Assembly: GCA_949152475.1 (NCBI GenBank)
Contig: OX424561.1
Coordinates: forward strand, 5,146,001-5,210,000
Length of the DNA: 64,000 bases
DNA from: Terebella lapidaria
Taxonomy: Eukaryota > Annelida > Polychaeta > Terebellida > Terebellidae
Direction: 5' to 3'
Part shown: positions 43,301-53,075 of the stretch, piece after piece
Position numbering within the stretch: the first letter of the stretch is position 1
How the letters are laid out: every line of letters starts with the position of its first letter
The notes under the pieces: generated by a model
Told to the model about the DNA's origin: nothing
Database searches by the model: none
Seen by the model: only the letters and a program-made list of their open reading frames with translations
Translations under genes and position numbers: made by a program

Positions 43301-46200
43301 AGAGTTGATCTATCACTCAAGCAAAAAGTTGAACTTCTGAAGAAAAGTGACGGCAAAAGTAGCCGACCAATGACGAGCCATTACCAGAGCCTGAGTGTTT
43401 GAATAAAGACGTGTCCGAAGCTCACAAGTGGGCCACTCAACTCAAGATGTTCGCAGCTATTAATGGCCGTGACAACCTCTACAGTTCTGCTGTCAACACA
43501 GAATCTGAGGCACAAGACCTCGTACTCGCATCATGTTCTAAACGCCGCCAAACAACAATCACATCTTTCTTCAAAAAGTGACATTCAGTTGTTCTAAATA
43601 TTTTGGGAGTAAACTGTATGCCTTTTAAGTATACGTGTTTCAAATATTACATTTATGATATAACTTGGTTCAATAAAATGCTATTCACATATAAACTACA
43701 TGTATATGTTTTATCTAACTCATACACATGTACAAATTGTATAATATATGTTGAGTTTCGCTTGAGTTAACATCAGATGAACAATATGGCTGGTGCAAAA
43801 TACGGCTGGAGTCCTATAATGTGGCCACTCTTATAATGTGGCCAAAATCACTGGTCCGATGGGTGACCACATTACTGGAGTTCTACTGTATGTGAATCTC
43901 GAACACCTTTTTGACGCTTTGGCGATAGGTCAATCATACCAGTATGTACATCTGTCTTTTGCATTTGATGGGTAATACTTTGTATATGGTCAAGGACTCA
44001 AGAATCTGTTCCTATTTTACTATGTGGGATTGTCAAATACTAAGTATGGAGGCAATCCTAGAGGTGCTGTACAAAGGAGATCATACTGTGGGTGTATTTC
44101 TCCGGGTGATGGGAATCCGTGCCAGACGACATTCCGCAGGTTCAGAGAGATCGGAGGGCCAATCAGCACTCGCAGCAGCAACATCTGTCATCAAACATGA
44201 AGATGTGAAACCATTTTTAACACCAACTTCAGCAAGTAAGACTATGCTGTATCTACTCTCAAGTTTCATCCACAATAAACAGACACAAATAATTTTTAAC
44301 ATTACAACAGCAATGTTTAACACAAAAAACAACATACGGGTGTGCTACCAAAGACGGCAGACAGCTGAGCGGTCTGTAGCAGATCCTTCAGTAGAGATGG
44401 ACACTGCTTCTCATGCAACAGGTAAACCTATGACAAAAATATCATCTACAAATGATGATAAACAAATATGCAGGTTGAAAGGTACATGTACTCAGTTTTT
44501 TCTTGGGAGTGAAGCTTTTACATGTATATGTTATGCAAACTTTCATAACAAATTGGGAGCAGACAGGAGCAGAGCCTGCATGGATCCTACATCAGAGTTC
44601 TCCACCGACAGATTACAGTCAGACAAAAGGGACAGACAGATACTTACATCCCCTAGTGACCTCTCTAGGACAGGAGTAGACAGGAGCAGAGCCTGCATGG
44701 GTCCTACATCAGAGTTCTCCACCGACAGATTACAGTCAGACAAAAGGGACAGACAGATACTTACATCCCAGAGTGACCTCTCTAGGACAGGAGCAGACAG
44801 GAGCAGAGCCTGCATGGATCCTACATCAGAGTTCTCCACCGACAGATTACAATCAGACAAAAGGGACAGACAGATACTTACATCCCCGAGTGACCTCTCT
44901 AGGACAGGAGTAGACAGGAGCAGAGCCTGCATGGGTCCTACATCAGAGTTCTCCACCGACAGATTACAGTCAGACAAAAGGGACAGACAGATACTTACAT
45001 CCCAGAGTGACCTCTCTAGGACAGGAGCAGACAGGAGCAGAGCCTGCATGGATCCTACATCAGAGTTCTCCACCGACAGATTACAATCAGACAAAAGGGA
45101 CAGACAGATACTTACATCCCAGAGTGACCTCTCTAGGACAGGAGTAGACAGGAGCAGAGCCTGCATGGATCCTACATCAGAGTTCTCCACCGACAGATTA
45201 CAATCAGACAAAAGGGACAGACAGATACTTACATCCCCGAGTGACCTCTCTAGGACAGGAGCAGACAGGAGCAGAGCCTGCATGGGTCCTACATCAGAGT
45301 TCTCCACCGACAGATTACAATCAGACAAAAGGGACAGACAGATACTTACATCCCCGAGTGACCTCTCTAGGACAGGAGCAGAGCCTGCATGGATCCTACA
45401 TCAGAGTTCTCCACCGACAGATTACAATCAGACAAAAGGGACAGACAGATACTTACATCCCCGAGTGACCTCTCTAGGACAGGAGCAGACAGGAGCAGAG
45501 CCTGCATGGATCCTACATCAGAGTTCTCCACCGACAGTTCAAAACATCGCTCCAGCACCTGACCCATACATGCAGACCAATCCATAACAAATGTGACTAC
45601 ATTTTTTATTCCTTTATGGACATACATCCGGTAAGATCTAGACGTGTTAAAACTCATGCTATATAAATAATGCACCTCACCTGCGGCAGGGTTGTCCACT
45701 GTAAATAGAAGCCATATTTCTGTCGGAAGTCTTCGAGAGACAAGCTGCTGTAGTGGTTGTGTACCTGCCTCAAGACAGGAGACAGACGTCGAACACAGTC
45801 CTCAAAGTACTCAGCAGTCTCAATGTCAGGATGTCCTGGAAATACGAAAATCACCCCAATGCTCTTTTAATTAAATGATAAATGTGTGTCTTGCGCAAGT
45901 GGCATAACTGTATGAGTTAATGCATGTAATATATTTGATGCAGAAGAATGCAAAACTTTATTGAATAAATTCAATAATTCAGTCATTGGATCAAGTTGAC
46001 TAAATATAGCCATCTAAATACATGTATATTTTATAGTGCCTAACAATACCTGGTAGGACGTCCTTGATGGTGTCCCAGTTGATGAAGCCATCAGCATCAA
46101 TGCCACATACGTGTGGCTCTGTGGCAGACAGACCCACGTCACAGATGATACGACGAACCGCAGGCGACAGGCAAGTGGTCGGCTCACAGCACTCAGCCAT
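31244..46200 (-). CDS. ERMARD: ERMARD homologue, ER-membrane RNA-degradation protein
   Basis: Seventeen coding exons, all phase-compatible, give 665 residues (human about 678). The family (DUF4209 region) is ER-associated and linked to RNA degradation and, in humans, to neuronal migration. Family landmarks in order: [22 protein letters not shown] then [27 protein letters not shown] (about 182-190); [18 protein letters not shown] then VLTAE and [26 protein letters not shown] (about 362-377); a hydrophobic segment about 385-400; RSRQRR; a second hydrophobic segment about 583-602; and a [19 protein letters not shown] end. RNVVWH and RDRVSH both fit the R-[ND]-x3-H HEPN RNase motif. The gene hosts a Tigger derivative (intron 5), a TTAA MITE (intron 10) and a 6-kb satellite block (intron 14). 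Its exon 3 boundary is amplified in tandem. Homology is recalled, not searched. Confidence 0.93.
31674..31951 (-). CDS. ERMARD: ERMARD exon 16
   Basis: Acceptor [47 protein letters not shown] then the second hydrophobic stretch. I chose donor CCCCG/GTTATC (phase 2) because it fits exon 17 and gives the same spacing as human. A weaker alternative end is 31684. Confidence 0.8.
32204..32303 (-). CDS. ERMARD: ERMARD exon 15
   Basis: Acceptor [31 protein letters not shown] then PTLFRKSSP (human TPVPTLFCP). Donor CTACAG/GTTGGT, phase 0. Confidence 0.88.
32990..34440 (+). repeat. ~135-bp satellite array, subarray A
   Basis: About eleven units. Each carries TGACCTTGAAA, then AGGTCAAAGGTCA or AGGTCAGAGGTCA, then TTCAAGGTCA, followed by CATATATCATTTCCTATATG, CAATTGATTCCTAAGCTG and GATAATAAGCGAGATATTAG. 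Confidence 0.9.
35030..36080 (+). repeat. ~135-bp satellite array, subarray B
   Basis: About eight units in the second, nearly duplicate element, with the same motif order as subarray A. Confidence 0.88.
37010..37910 (+). repeat. ~135-bp satellite array, subarray C
   Basis: About six units in the third element. The last two are almost identical to each other over a full period. Confidence 0.88.
38270..38335 (+). repeat. GAC/GGAC microsatellite
   Basis: GACGACGAC-type tract near the element end. Related GGACGGAC tracts lie at 36816-36855 and 38574-38622. Confidence 0.9.
39049..39159 (-). CDS. ERMARD: ERMARD exon 14
   Basis: Acceptor [41 protein letters not shown]. Donor ATATT/GTAAGT, phase 2. 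An upstream GTAAGC would break the phase with exon 15. Confidence 0.8.
39592..39656 (-). CDS. ERMARD: ERMARD exon 13
   Basis: Acceptor [30 protein letters not shown]. Donor CAGCT/GTGAGA, phase 2. Confidence 0.83.
39861..39941 (-). CDS. ERMARD: ERMARD exon 12, GC donor
   Basis: Acceptor [29 protein letters not shown] (human LISLAEGYSSRCHP). The donor is the GC-type consensus AACAAG/GCAAGT, phase 0. Confidence 0.85.
40127..40297 (-). CDS. ERMARD: ERMARD exon 11, second RDxxxH motif and membrane segment
   Basis: Acceptor [29 protein letters not shown] then HGEAD and the hydrophobic [16 protein letters not shown]368-D-R-V-S-H373 is the second HEPN-like motif. Donor TATCAG/GTGTGT, phase 0. Confidence 0.92.
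40327..41220. mobile_element. TTAA-flanked MITE in ERMARD intron 10
   Basis: TTAA + AGTCTAACTAGAGTG at the left and CACTCTAGTTAGGCT + TTAA at the right: inverted ends with TTAA at both outer edges. Secondary inverted pieces include CATATGACGTCAT-like and GGTTGCTATGG motifs. Non-coding, ~890 bp. Confidence 0.7.
41464..41532 (-). CDS. ERMARD: ERMARD exon 10
   Basis: Acceptor [30 protein letters not shown] (human DGKINQLPLFLGE). Donor ATGATG/GTGCGT, phase 0. Confidence 0.9.
41632..41661 (-). CDS. ERMARD: ERMARD exon 9, 30-nt micro-exon
   Basis: Acceptor CATTTACAG, ten codons [10 protein letters not shown] (human STALYTTFDE), donor GATGAG/GTGGGT, phase 0 both sides. Skipping it would keep the frame. 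Confidence 0.93.
41835..41937 (-). CDS. ERMARD: ERMARD exon 8
   Basis: Acceptor [29 protein letters not shown] and [12 protein letters not shown], the conserved DUF4209 core. Donor GCAGAG/GTGAGG, phase 0. Confidence 0.93.
42079..42199 (-). CDS. ERMARD: ERMARD exon 7
   Basis: Acceptor [43 protein letters not shown]. Donor ACCAG/GTAAAA, phase 2. Confidence 0.87.
42433..42569 (-). CDS. ERMARD: ERMARD exon 6
   Basis: Acceptor [30 protein letters not shown] (human MMILLTAGLGQLLKSYLQ). Donor CCAAG/GTTTGA, phase 1. Confidence 0.86.
43285..43402 (+). pseudogene. Tigger/pogo transposase N-terminal remnant
   Basis: [20 protein letters not shown] fits the start of the CENP-B/pogo helix-turn-helix domain (family pattern K..LSL..K...I). 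It stops after about 38 codons, just past the deletion point. Confidence 0.65.
43399..43581 (+). pseudogene. Tigger/pogo transposase C-terminal remnant
   Basis: [17 protein letters not shown] and the ending [13 protein letters not shown] resemble the C-terminal tail of pogo-family transposases. The whole catalytic domain that should precede it is absent. Confidence 0.55.
44087..44184 (-). CDS. ERMARD: ERMARD exon 5, first RNxxxH motif
   Basis: Acceptor [30 protein letters not shown] followed by WHGF. It carries R183-N-V-V-W-H188. Donor CCACA/GTATGA, phase 2. Confidence 0.9.
44338..44427 (-). CDS. ERMARD: ERMARD exon 4
   Basis: Acceptor TTGTCATAG. It encodes [19 protein letters not shown] (human VFLLIGKECPFLLRDLL). 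Donor CCC/GTATGT, phase 0. Confidence 0.9.
44557..45537 (-). repeat. 117-bp exon-intron boundary tandem array
   Basis: Eight complete copies and a partial ninth. Each unit is the last 81 nt of ERMARD exon 3 followed by the first 36 nt of intron 3. The copy at 45421-45537 is the functional boundary. Donor sequences GTAAGT are intact in all eight copies (exon-side ends at 45457, 45350, 45233, 45116, 44999, 44882, 44765, 44648). The second copy lacks 10 bp. Unit length 117 = 3 x 39, so frames stay open on both strands across most of the array. These are not separate genes. Confidence 0.95.
45457..45558 (-). CDS. ERMARD: ERMARD exon 3, source of the 117-bp array
   Basis: Acceptor TATGGGTCAG. 34 codons: [15 protein letters not shown] and then [14 protein letters not shown], aligning without gaps to the human segment ending TSCLERALGD. 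Donor GGGGAT/GTAAGT, phase 0. Its last 81 nt are the exonic part of a tandem array that continues into the intron. Confidence 0.87.
45681..45835 (-). CDS. ERMARD: ERMARD exon 2
   Basis: Acceptor TATTTCCAG. It encodes [17 protein letters not shown] and [12 protein letters not shown] (human APWFQWTSFPE). Donor CCGCAG/GTGAGG, phase 0. Confidence 0.93.
46050..46200 (-). CDS. ERMARD: ERMARD exon 1 (start codon)
   Basis: Starts [20 protein letters not shown], matching the human N-terminal TCLSPSVYDIIC pattern. Donor CCAG/GTATTG, phase 1. Confidence 0.9.
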
Positions 46201-46582
46201 TACTCGCTGAACTATGTGTCCATAAGTCCGACAGAGTCCTAACCCGTGACAATGTTTAGAACATGTAGAACTGAATGTATCAGCTTATATGCAGCTAGAG
46301 AGTGGTATGTTTTCGTGTATTGCATCATTTGCATGCAAGACACAGCTGTGTTATGATCACAAACATGTACTGCAAAAGTCACGAAAAAATTGACACTGGC
46401 AAATTATTTCAAATTAATTTCTTATACGTGTAGCATGTTTAATGTGATTTAGAATAATCGTGATAATTGCCAACAAGATTTGACAGGCGCTCACAGTGAT
46501 TTTAGTGCGACAATAGTTCTACAGTTTTGTAGTGTAGGTAATGCTACAATTGTAGAAAAATTACTAAAGTTACAAATTACAA
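46201..46582. other. ERMARD 5' flank
   Basis: Presumed promoter and 5'UTR. AT-rich, with no recognisable core motif, ending at an inserted element. Confidence 0.5.
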
Positions 46583-48138
46583 CTAGACGTCAAGGCCTAA
46601 AGATGCCTTGGAGGCATTTTGGTGTTAGGACTAATTCGTAATATTTAAAACATGTTTGCCACAGGCTCTATGACACACCGTTTGCTAGATATTGACGAAA
46701 CAAAACAATGCCGACTCGGCAAAAAAATTTCGGGTCAAGGTCAAAGTTCATCCATCATACCCCTTAGACCCCTTATGTTTGTCTAGGTCCGAAAGTCCGA
46801 AAATAACGTCCGTTTCGCTCTACGACGCACCGTTTGCGAGATAAGGTCAAAGTTCATCCATAATACCCCTTAGACATGTTTGTCTAGGACAAAGAGTCCG
46901 AAAATAACGTCCGTTTTGCTCTACGACTCATCGTTTCCGAGATATCGACGAAACAAAAAAATGCCGACTCGGCAAAAAAAATTTCGGGTCAAGGTCAAAG
47001 TTTATTTATCATACCCCCTAGACATGTTTGTCTAGAGCGACGAGTCCGATAATAACGTCCTTTTCGCTCTACGATGCACCGTTTCCGCGAGTCCAAAAAT
47101 AACGTCCGTTTCGCTCTATGATGCACCGTTTCGAGATATCGACGAAAACGAAAAAAAAAAAGCCAACTCGGCAAAAAAATTTCGGGTCAAGGTCAAAGTT
47201 CATCCATAATACCCCTTAGACATGTTTGTCTAGGGCGACGAGTCCGAAAATAACGTTCGTTTCGCTCTATGACGCACCGTTTCCGAGATATCGAAGAAAA
47301 CAAAAAATACAGACTCGGCAAAAAAAATTTGGGTCAAGGTCAAAGTTCATCCATAATAACCCGTAGACATGTTTGTCTGGGGCGACGAGTTTGAAAATAA
47401 CGTCCGTTTCGCTCTACGACGTACCGTTTCCGAGATATGCAGGAAGCCTCAAGGATGAGTCAGTAAAAAGTTATTTCGACCTCTAGATCAAAGGTCGTTT
47501 GACGGATCAATCCCAAAATCGATAGGGTTCTTCCCTGGTGGTATATAAACCTCCATGCAAAGTTCTGCAACTATTGCCTGAATATTTTTCGAGTTATCGT
47601 CCGGAAACCAAGTCTCATAATCGGCCTTGATTTCATCCTCACAGACCTCACGGACCTCGGAGTCGAATCAAAAAAAAAATACCCCATAGACATGTTTTTC
47701 TAGGGCGACGAGTCCGAAAATAACGTCCGTTTCGCTCTACGACGCACCGTTTCCGAGATATGCAGGAAGCCTCAAGGATGAATCAGCAAAAAATTATTTT
47801 GACCTCTAGGTCAAAGGTCATTTGACGGATTGATCCCAAAATCAAAAGGGTTCTTCCCGGGTGGTATATGAGCCTCCATGCAGAGTTCTGCATCTATTGC
47901 CTGAATATTTTTCGAGTTATCGTCCGGAAACCAAAAACCTTGATTTCATCCTCACGGACCTCGGAGCCGGCTCAAAAAGAAAAGGGTTCTTCCACATATC
48001 ATTTCTGACTAGTGGTGAAAATTTGATAAGGATCCATCAAGGCAACCTAAAGTTATCGTCTGGAAACCAAAACGGCGGAAGAAGAAAAAAAAAAAAATTC
48101 TGCTAAAACCATAAAGACATTTCTGCCGAAATGCCTTA
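46583..48138 (+). mobile_element. 145-bp-family non-autonomous element, copy c
   Basis: CTAGACGTCAAGG start with the ATGCCT/AGGCAT hairpin, five to six ~145-bp core units, the two-part tail module, and the AATGCCTTAAT end preceded by A-rich sequence. AATTACAA flanks both sides (about 46575-46582 and 48138-48146), consistent with an 8-bp target duplication or a chance repeat of local TTACAA. It lies just upstream of ERMARD. Confidence 0.78.
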
Positions 48139-49386
48139 ATTACAAAAGTAATTGTAGTGCTACAGTAATTGTACGAGCCATCCGTCCTGAATTCGCCATA
48201 TCCCATGGATCATATCCCTAAATCATATTGTAAATCCCTAAATTGTTCGTGTCCTTTTATTTTGCTAATTTTGCAAATTGAACCAAATCGCAAAAATATC
48301 GTCCTGTTTTCTAAATGTAGCATGACAACACTCCGCTAGGCGGCGCGCGCAAGCAGTTTTTCGCGGGAGCGAAAAAAGTGAAGCTCGTTGAACCCGGTTT
48401 GGGTGGGGTCATGTTACGGTCATTTTCGACCAATCAGAAAGTTTTTTACATAGCATATTTGGTATGTATGGAAAGGTTAGACATCGGCCTAGGTGACAAG
48501 AGCCCTCGTTTTGAGATCTGACCCAATTTTGGAGGTGAAAGTTCAGCTCAAAGTTTTTTTTCACTCCAAAAAACAAGTTAAAACTTCATGTCGCCGATCA
48601 TACATGGTTTAATTTGTGAATTAATGTTTTTTCTTTCATAATATAACGATATTTCAATCATAAACCCCCGAACTGCTTGGGAAATTGCTTCAAAATGAAG
48701 GGCCGGTCGTGTTTCATCTGCACTTCCGCTGTCTGTTTAGTATTGGTTGGCACTTGAAGCCCCTATTATCGCCCATGTAAACAAGCTTGGCTATCGTTTT
48801 TTTGAGACATCAGAGAAAAATTCTATTTTGAGCATATCTCGTGAGATTTTTTTTATTGACCTTTGATAACATTATAGTAAAGGAGTACCTTGGACATTTT
48901 GCTATAAATAAAACAATTTTTTGTGACTAGAATTTTGTCAGAAATGGCTTCAGTGATCATTTGTTCTACTTCTAATGGCCTGATGAGGGCAAATTTGACA
49001 ACTTTGGGCACAGTGATCACCACCAACTTCATATATTTTGAGTGTGTATGATGTTGCAATGTGTAAAGTAATTAATGTTGAATATTTTCAAGCCCTGAAA
49101 TATGTATTATCACGTTTTGTTTGCGTGTAAACAGCGAGCTTCACTTTTTTGGACTTTTCCCTAATTTTTGTCTTCAGAAGGACCTAACGGTACCCCTCTT
49201 GGAAATGCTCTAGCACCTTTGCATCAATACCTACGGTCAATTTTGTTACATATTTGTTTTCCTGAAGCTTCAAGCTTTCTTTTGGTGTATTGTATGACCA
49301 TGTAGACCCAATATTTCAAAAAGGTGTTGTCATGCTACTAAATGCTAGTAAAAAATGCCAAATTAAAAGAGTGCGAATGAGTCCAC
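48139..49386. other. Intergenic, no gene recognised
   Basis: Contains a GC-rich patch (GGCGGCGCGCGCAAGCAG near 48340) followed by AT-rich DNA. No homology or splice-bounded frame was seen. The patch may be part of an unrecognised repeat. Confidence 0.4.
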
Positions 49387-49651
49387 TTAAAGGGGCACTG
49401 TTTGGGATTCGGCTTTTAGGGGATTTCCAAGATTTTTCTCCTGACGCTTCTGTTTATAGAACAGAAGGTCAGATTACGTTTTTGACCCAGGATCTCTGCT
49501 GAGCTCTGCTGAGATCAGATCAGCCAGGTCGGCTCGGCAGAGATCCTCGGCCAAAGACGTCATCTGACGTTTTTTTTTCTATAAATAGATGCGTCGGGAG
49601 AAAAATCTTGGAAATCCCCTAAAAGCCGAATCCCATACAGTGCCTCTTTAA
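49387..49651. mobile_element. Foldback TTAA MITE
   Basis: TTAA + AGGGGCACTG at the left. The entire left half (GGGATTCGGCTTTTAGGGGA and beyond) is repeated inverted at the right, ending CAGTGCCTCT + TTAA. About 265 bp, nearly palindromic. Related to the element at 28613-29149 through GGGGATTTCCAAGAT. Confidence 0.85.
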
Positions 49652-52628
49652 TTAAAACGCAAAAATTAAAGGACGCAAAATTATCTGGATTTTTTTTTTT
49701 TTAAGCCTGTAGTTAGGTAGTAGTGACCATGGCCACTCAATCACCATGAGTACTGTGTGATGACAGCTGTGGGTGATATAGACAAACAATACCGTCTTCT
49801 CTGATGGCAGGCCCTCAGAGAAGACGATAATCACTAATGAGTAATGATATTGTTTAAAGCATCTGCCTTCGAAACCAGTCAATATTTTCTTGAAAACTAT
49901 ATATCATATTAAAAATGCTAAACTAACTGAATGAAACACACTCACATCAAATGTAATGAATATAACCAGTCCTCAGGGAAGTTTCGCTCGTTTGAACAGG
50001 CGGTTCTAGCGTAAATACAGGAACTATATCCATCACACCCAGATGTAAACAGAGCACAGAAGTGCGAGATAGACTGACAATTCCACGCACATCATGGTAT
50101 ATCACTGATTATTTTTTCACAACTGCATTATATATGCACATACGAACTGGAAAATGTACTTGATGTGGACTTTTAGGCGCGATTTGAGCATTTGTTTACA
50201 TTCGGGTTTGATGGATACACTTGGGTTTGTTTATTTACAAAACCGGTACAAAATGGACACTAAAACGGATGAAAAGACAACTCGGACGGACTGTAATCGT
50301 CAAAATCATTGAGCACACCTTTTGTTAGATTGTATTAACGCAGCGAGGCGCGCGAAGCGCGCCGAACTGCGTCTAATGGTATTGCATGTCCGAGAAAATA
50401 ACACCAAAGCACTGAAAGCAGCAGAAACTAAAGATAGTCCCAGCTACTATGATCACAATTTTCATCTCTGCGAATTTTGACCGGAAGTTTTTTTAGACAG
50501 GAAACCCCTAGCGATCTGGGAGCGAATTTCACCGCTCAGTGATTTTTTTTTTTTTGCGAAGCACCGTTTCGCAATATGGTTTCACGAGCGTTCCTCAATC
50601 GGTTATTGCATTTTTTATTCGAGTATATAACATGAATACAGCAGCTAGATGACATTCATCAGTCTTTTTTATGTCGTGGACAAACAACGAGACTGGAACT
50701 GCGAGACATCACAACGCGACTCCATGACAACGGCCGCCCGATACCGTAATTTCACGCAAGCAGGATACTCTAGAAAAAAGTAGATTTTTGTATAGCGTCA
50801 CGCGAACATGCATACATGAATCAGTATGCTCACTACTGTATACGAGTATATGATAGTGAGTTATGCCGTATTCGTGCGTATATTCTAGAACTTTGGCGCC
50901 TTATGTTCCAAAACGCAAAGGACTTGAATGCCTGATGCAGGATGGTGAATAGTTCAAATTATGCAATTTTCGTTCAACTTAATGCTTGCAAGCACAAAAA
51001 AAAATTAAATATTGCCCAACATTATTTTCTTCCAAATATTGAACTGGTACAATGACATATCTTTGCTTATTAATGAATTCACTTGTTGAACATTTATACA
51101 AGAACATATACATATGTTTTCCTTACCACGGCTATAGGTATTTTCCATATGTTAACAGATTTATTTGAATGCATCAGAAACTTTTTGATATCCACAAAAG
51201 ACTGGAGCCTGACATACACACAGTTATTCTAGTATAGGGAAGAAAATTAAACACCCATTACTTTATAAGTAATTCCATTCATGCTGAGTTGTACAGTGAA
51301 CATGCTGGACAAAATATAACCTCCCCATGTCAAATAGGCTTATTTTTTCGTTTATATTATTTTGTTCAGTATAGGTTATTGTACATGAAACCGTGTTCTT
51401 TGTTGATCAAATAAAAAAGACTTCGGTCAGTTTTTCACTCAATTTTATTGTCACAATAGGAAGCCAGACCGATAACATGGATAACAACAAAAAGATATGC
51501 GCTGTCAAAATTTTACTGACATAATTTTGTATCTCTACACATTCAACCACTCTGATATATTGACGAGTGATGAATATATCAGAGTGAAATTATTCTGTTT
51601 GATACATGCAATATGTAATAGTAACAAATAATAATGACGATAAAATTTGTCCATTGTATACATGATATTAATGAAATAATAATATGCTATAACCACGATT
51701 TTACAGATTCAATGTTATGCAGAGGTATGTTCAGTGTGACCCACACTTTCACACCTTCAAATTGAATAGTCATCCAGTAGGCGTTGTTTCCACAATATTG
51801 TGCAGTAAAATCACTGTTTGGTGTGATCCGCAGCACTGTCATCGCTCATAATTTCATTCGTTCTTAATTTTCCTGTGTGGGTATGTGGTGCTTGGCACTA
51901 CATAGGCATATTGTTGGCTCGAATAGATCTATTCTCTTGATCTGTTGTCTTGAATAGGCAGGTCATCAGATGAATCTCCAGGGCAATTTTGATCTCAGTT
52001 ATTCCTCTATAGTTAGTGGTTGGATATAAATATGACAATTGGTTATGAAAGAATTTTTTGTTGTTGGAAAGTTTATTCACAACACAACAAGTATGGGGTT
52101 GTCTGTATCTGCCTTCATCACTTTGTGTTACTGATATATTCTTTTTTTTTTTAAATCAACTAAAGAACTTCATTATGTGATACAGCTGTAATTACCGTTT
52201 TAAGTGTATTTCGCTCATGAAATTCTAGTCACATAATATCCATTGAATCTCATGCAGTTAGTCTTGGGCAATATCTATTCCCAGGTAGTTCCTTATAGTA
52301 AGTGAGTTGTCAGGTTCAGAAATAACAGTGGTCATGATGAAATTTCTGCATTTATGATTGTGTGTTACTTATAAACTCAATCATTATATTGATTATCTAG
52401 AGGGACAAATATCGCCCATAATGGGTTACCTTTCTTACCTATCAAACCTCATGTCAGAAGTCTGAAATAGTAACTGTTGCATCTTGAGGTTACAGCTATC
52501 AACCCGTTCGTTCTCACCGCGTCTTAATTGAGGTTACAGTGCTGCTGAATCAGGGAGTTGATTATCTGCAATTCTGCATGCGAGCCATGTGTCCTAAATT
52601 CGTCTACATTTTGGGATGTTCAAAGCAT
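49652..52628. other. Intergenic, no gene recognised
   Basis: About 3 kb of AT-rich DNA. A strong GC hairpin (GGCGCGCGAAGCGCGCC) lies at 50348-50364. An ATATATCAGAGTG / CACTCTGATATAT inverted pair lies near 51549-51584. No coding exon could be supported. Confidence 0.45.
50341..50373. repeat. GC-rich hairpin
   Basis: CGCAG..GGCGCGC-GAA-GCGCGCC..CTGCG forms a nested perfect stem in AT-rich DNA. It may be the terminus of an unidentified element. Confidence 0.6.
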
Positions 52629-53075
52629 TTAACACACCTTCAAATTAATATGTTATTATGCAGACCATAGGGACGCAGCGAGTGGAAAAGGAGCATTTTG
52701 AATATGTAGATACAATAACAACAATTGGTTATGATGAAAGTTTTTTTTAGTTTTATTGTTACACACATAGATCTAGGCCCACTGACTGTCCATGAGCCTG
52801 ATTCAGACAGTTTTTTTTATTCACCCGCTTGCATCCGCTTGCAAGTATTAGTCAATATTTTTTGGCAATCTTTTAGGCCTAGATCTATCAGCACCATTGC
52901 AGTGTATTTATATCATATACATGTAGATACAGTATAAATACACCGGCACACATATGCCCATTAACATGATAATAATTAATACGACTATAATACATGTATA
53001 GAGATATACAAGAAATCTGCATTTCCACTCGCTGCGTCTCTATGCTCTGCATAATAACATATTAGATGTGTTTAA
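52629..53075. mobile_element. TTAA-ended MITE with ~45-bp inverted repeats
   Basis: TTAA then CACA.CTT..AATATGTTATTATGCAG and GACGCAGCGAGTGGAAA, mirrored at 53014-53075. The centre (~340 bp) is AT-rich and non-coding. Confidence 0.8.

Larger units (their letters stand above)
42730..43888 (+). mobile_element. Internally deleted pogo/Tigger element in ERMARD intron 5
   Basis: Inverted ends CAGGAGAACTCCAG and CTGGAGTTCTACTG lie between TA dinucleotides. The subterminal sequence repeats ATGTGGTC-type motifs on both sides. The interior keeps two coding remnants of a pogo-family transposase, one N-terminal and one C-terminal, with the DDE core missing. It is therefore a non-autonomous deletion derivative. 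A C16-like run lies at 42939-42954. Confidence 0.8.

Noticed and set aside
44543-45328. A 261-codon repeat-protein frame on the minus strand
   Set aside because: It is read-through of exon-3 boundary copies including their donor sites, not an independent gene.
43944-45587. A 547-codon open frame on the plus strand with 39-residue repeats ([20 protein letters not shown] type)
   Set aside because: It lies antisense over ERMARD exons 3-5. The openness comes from the 117-bp unit being a multiple of three. The minus strand has the conserved protein and splice sites.
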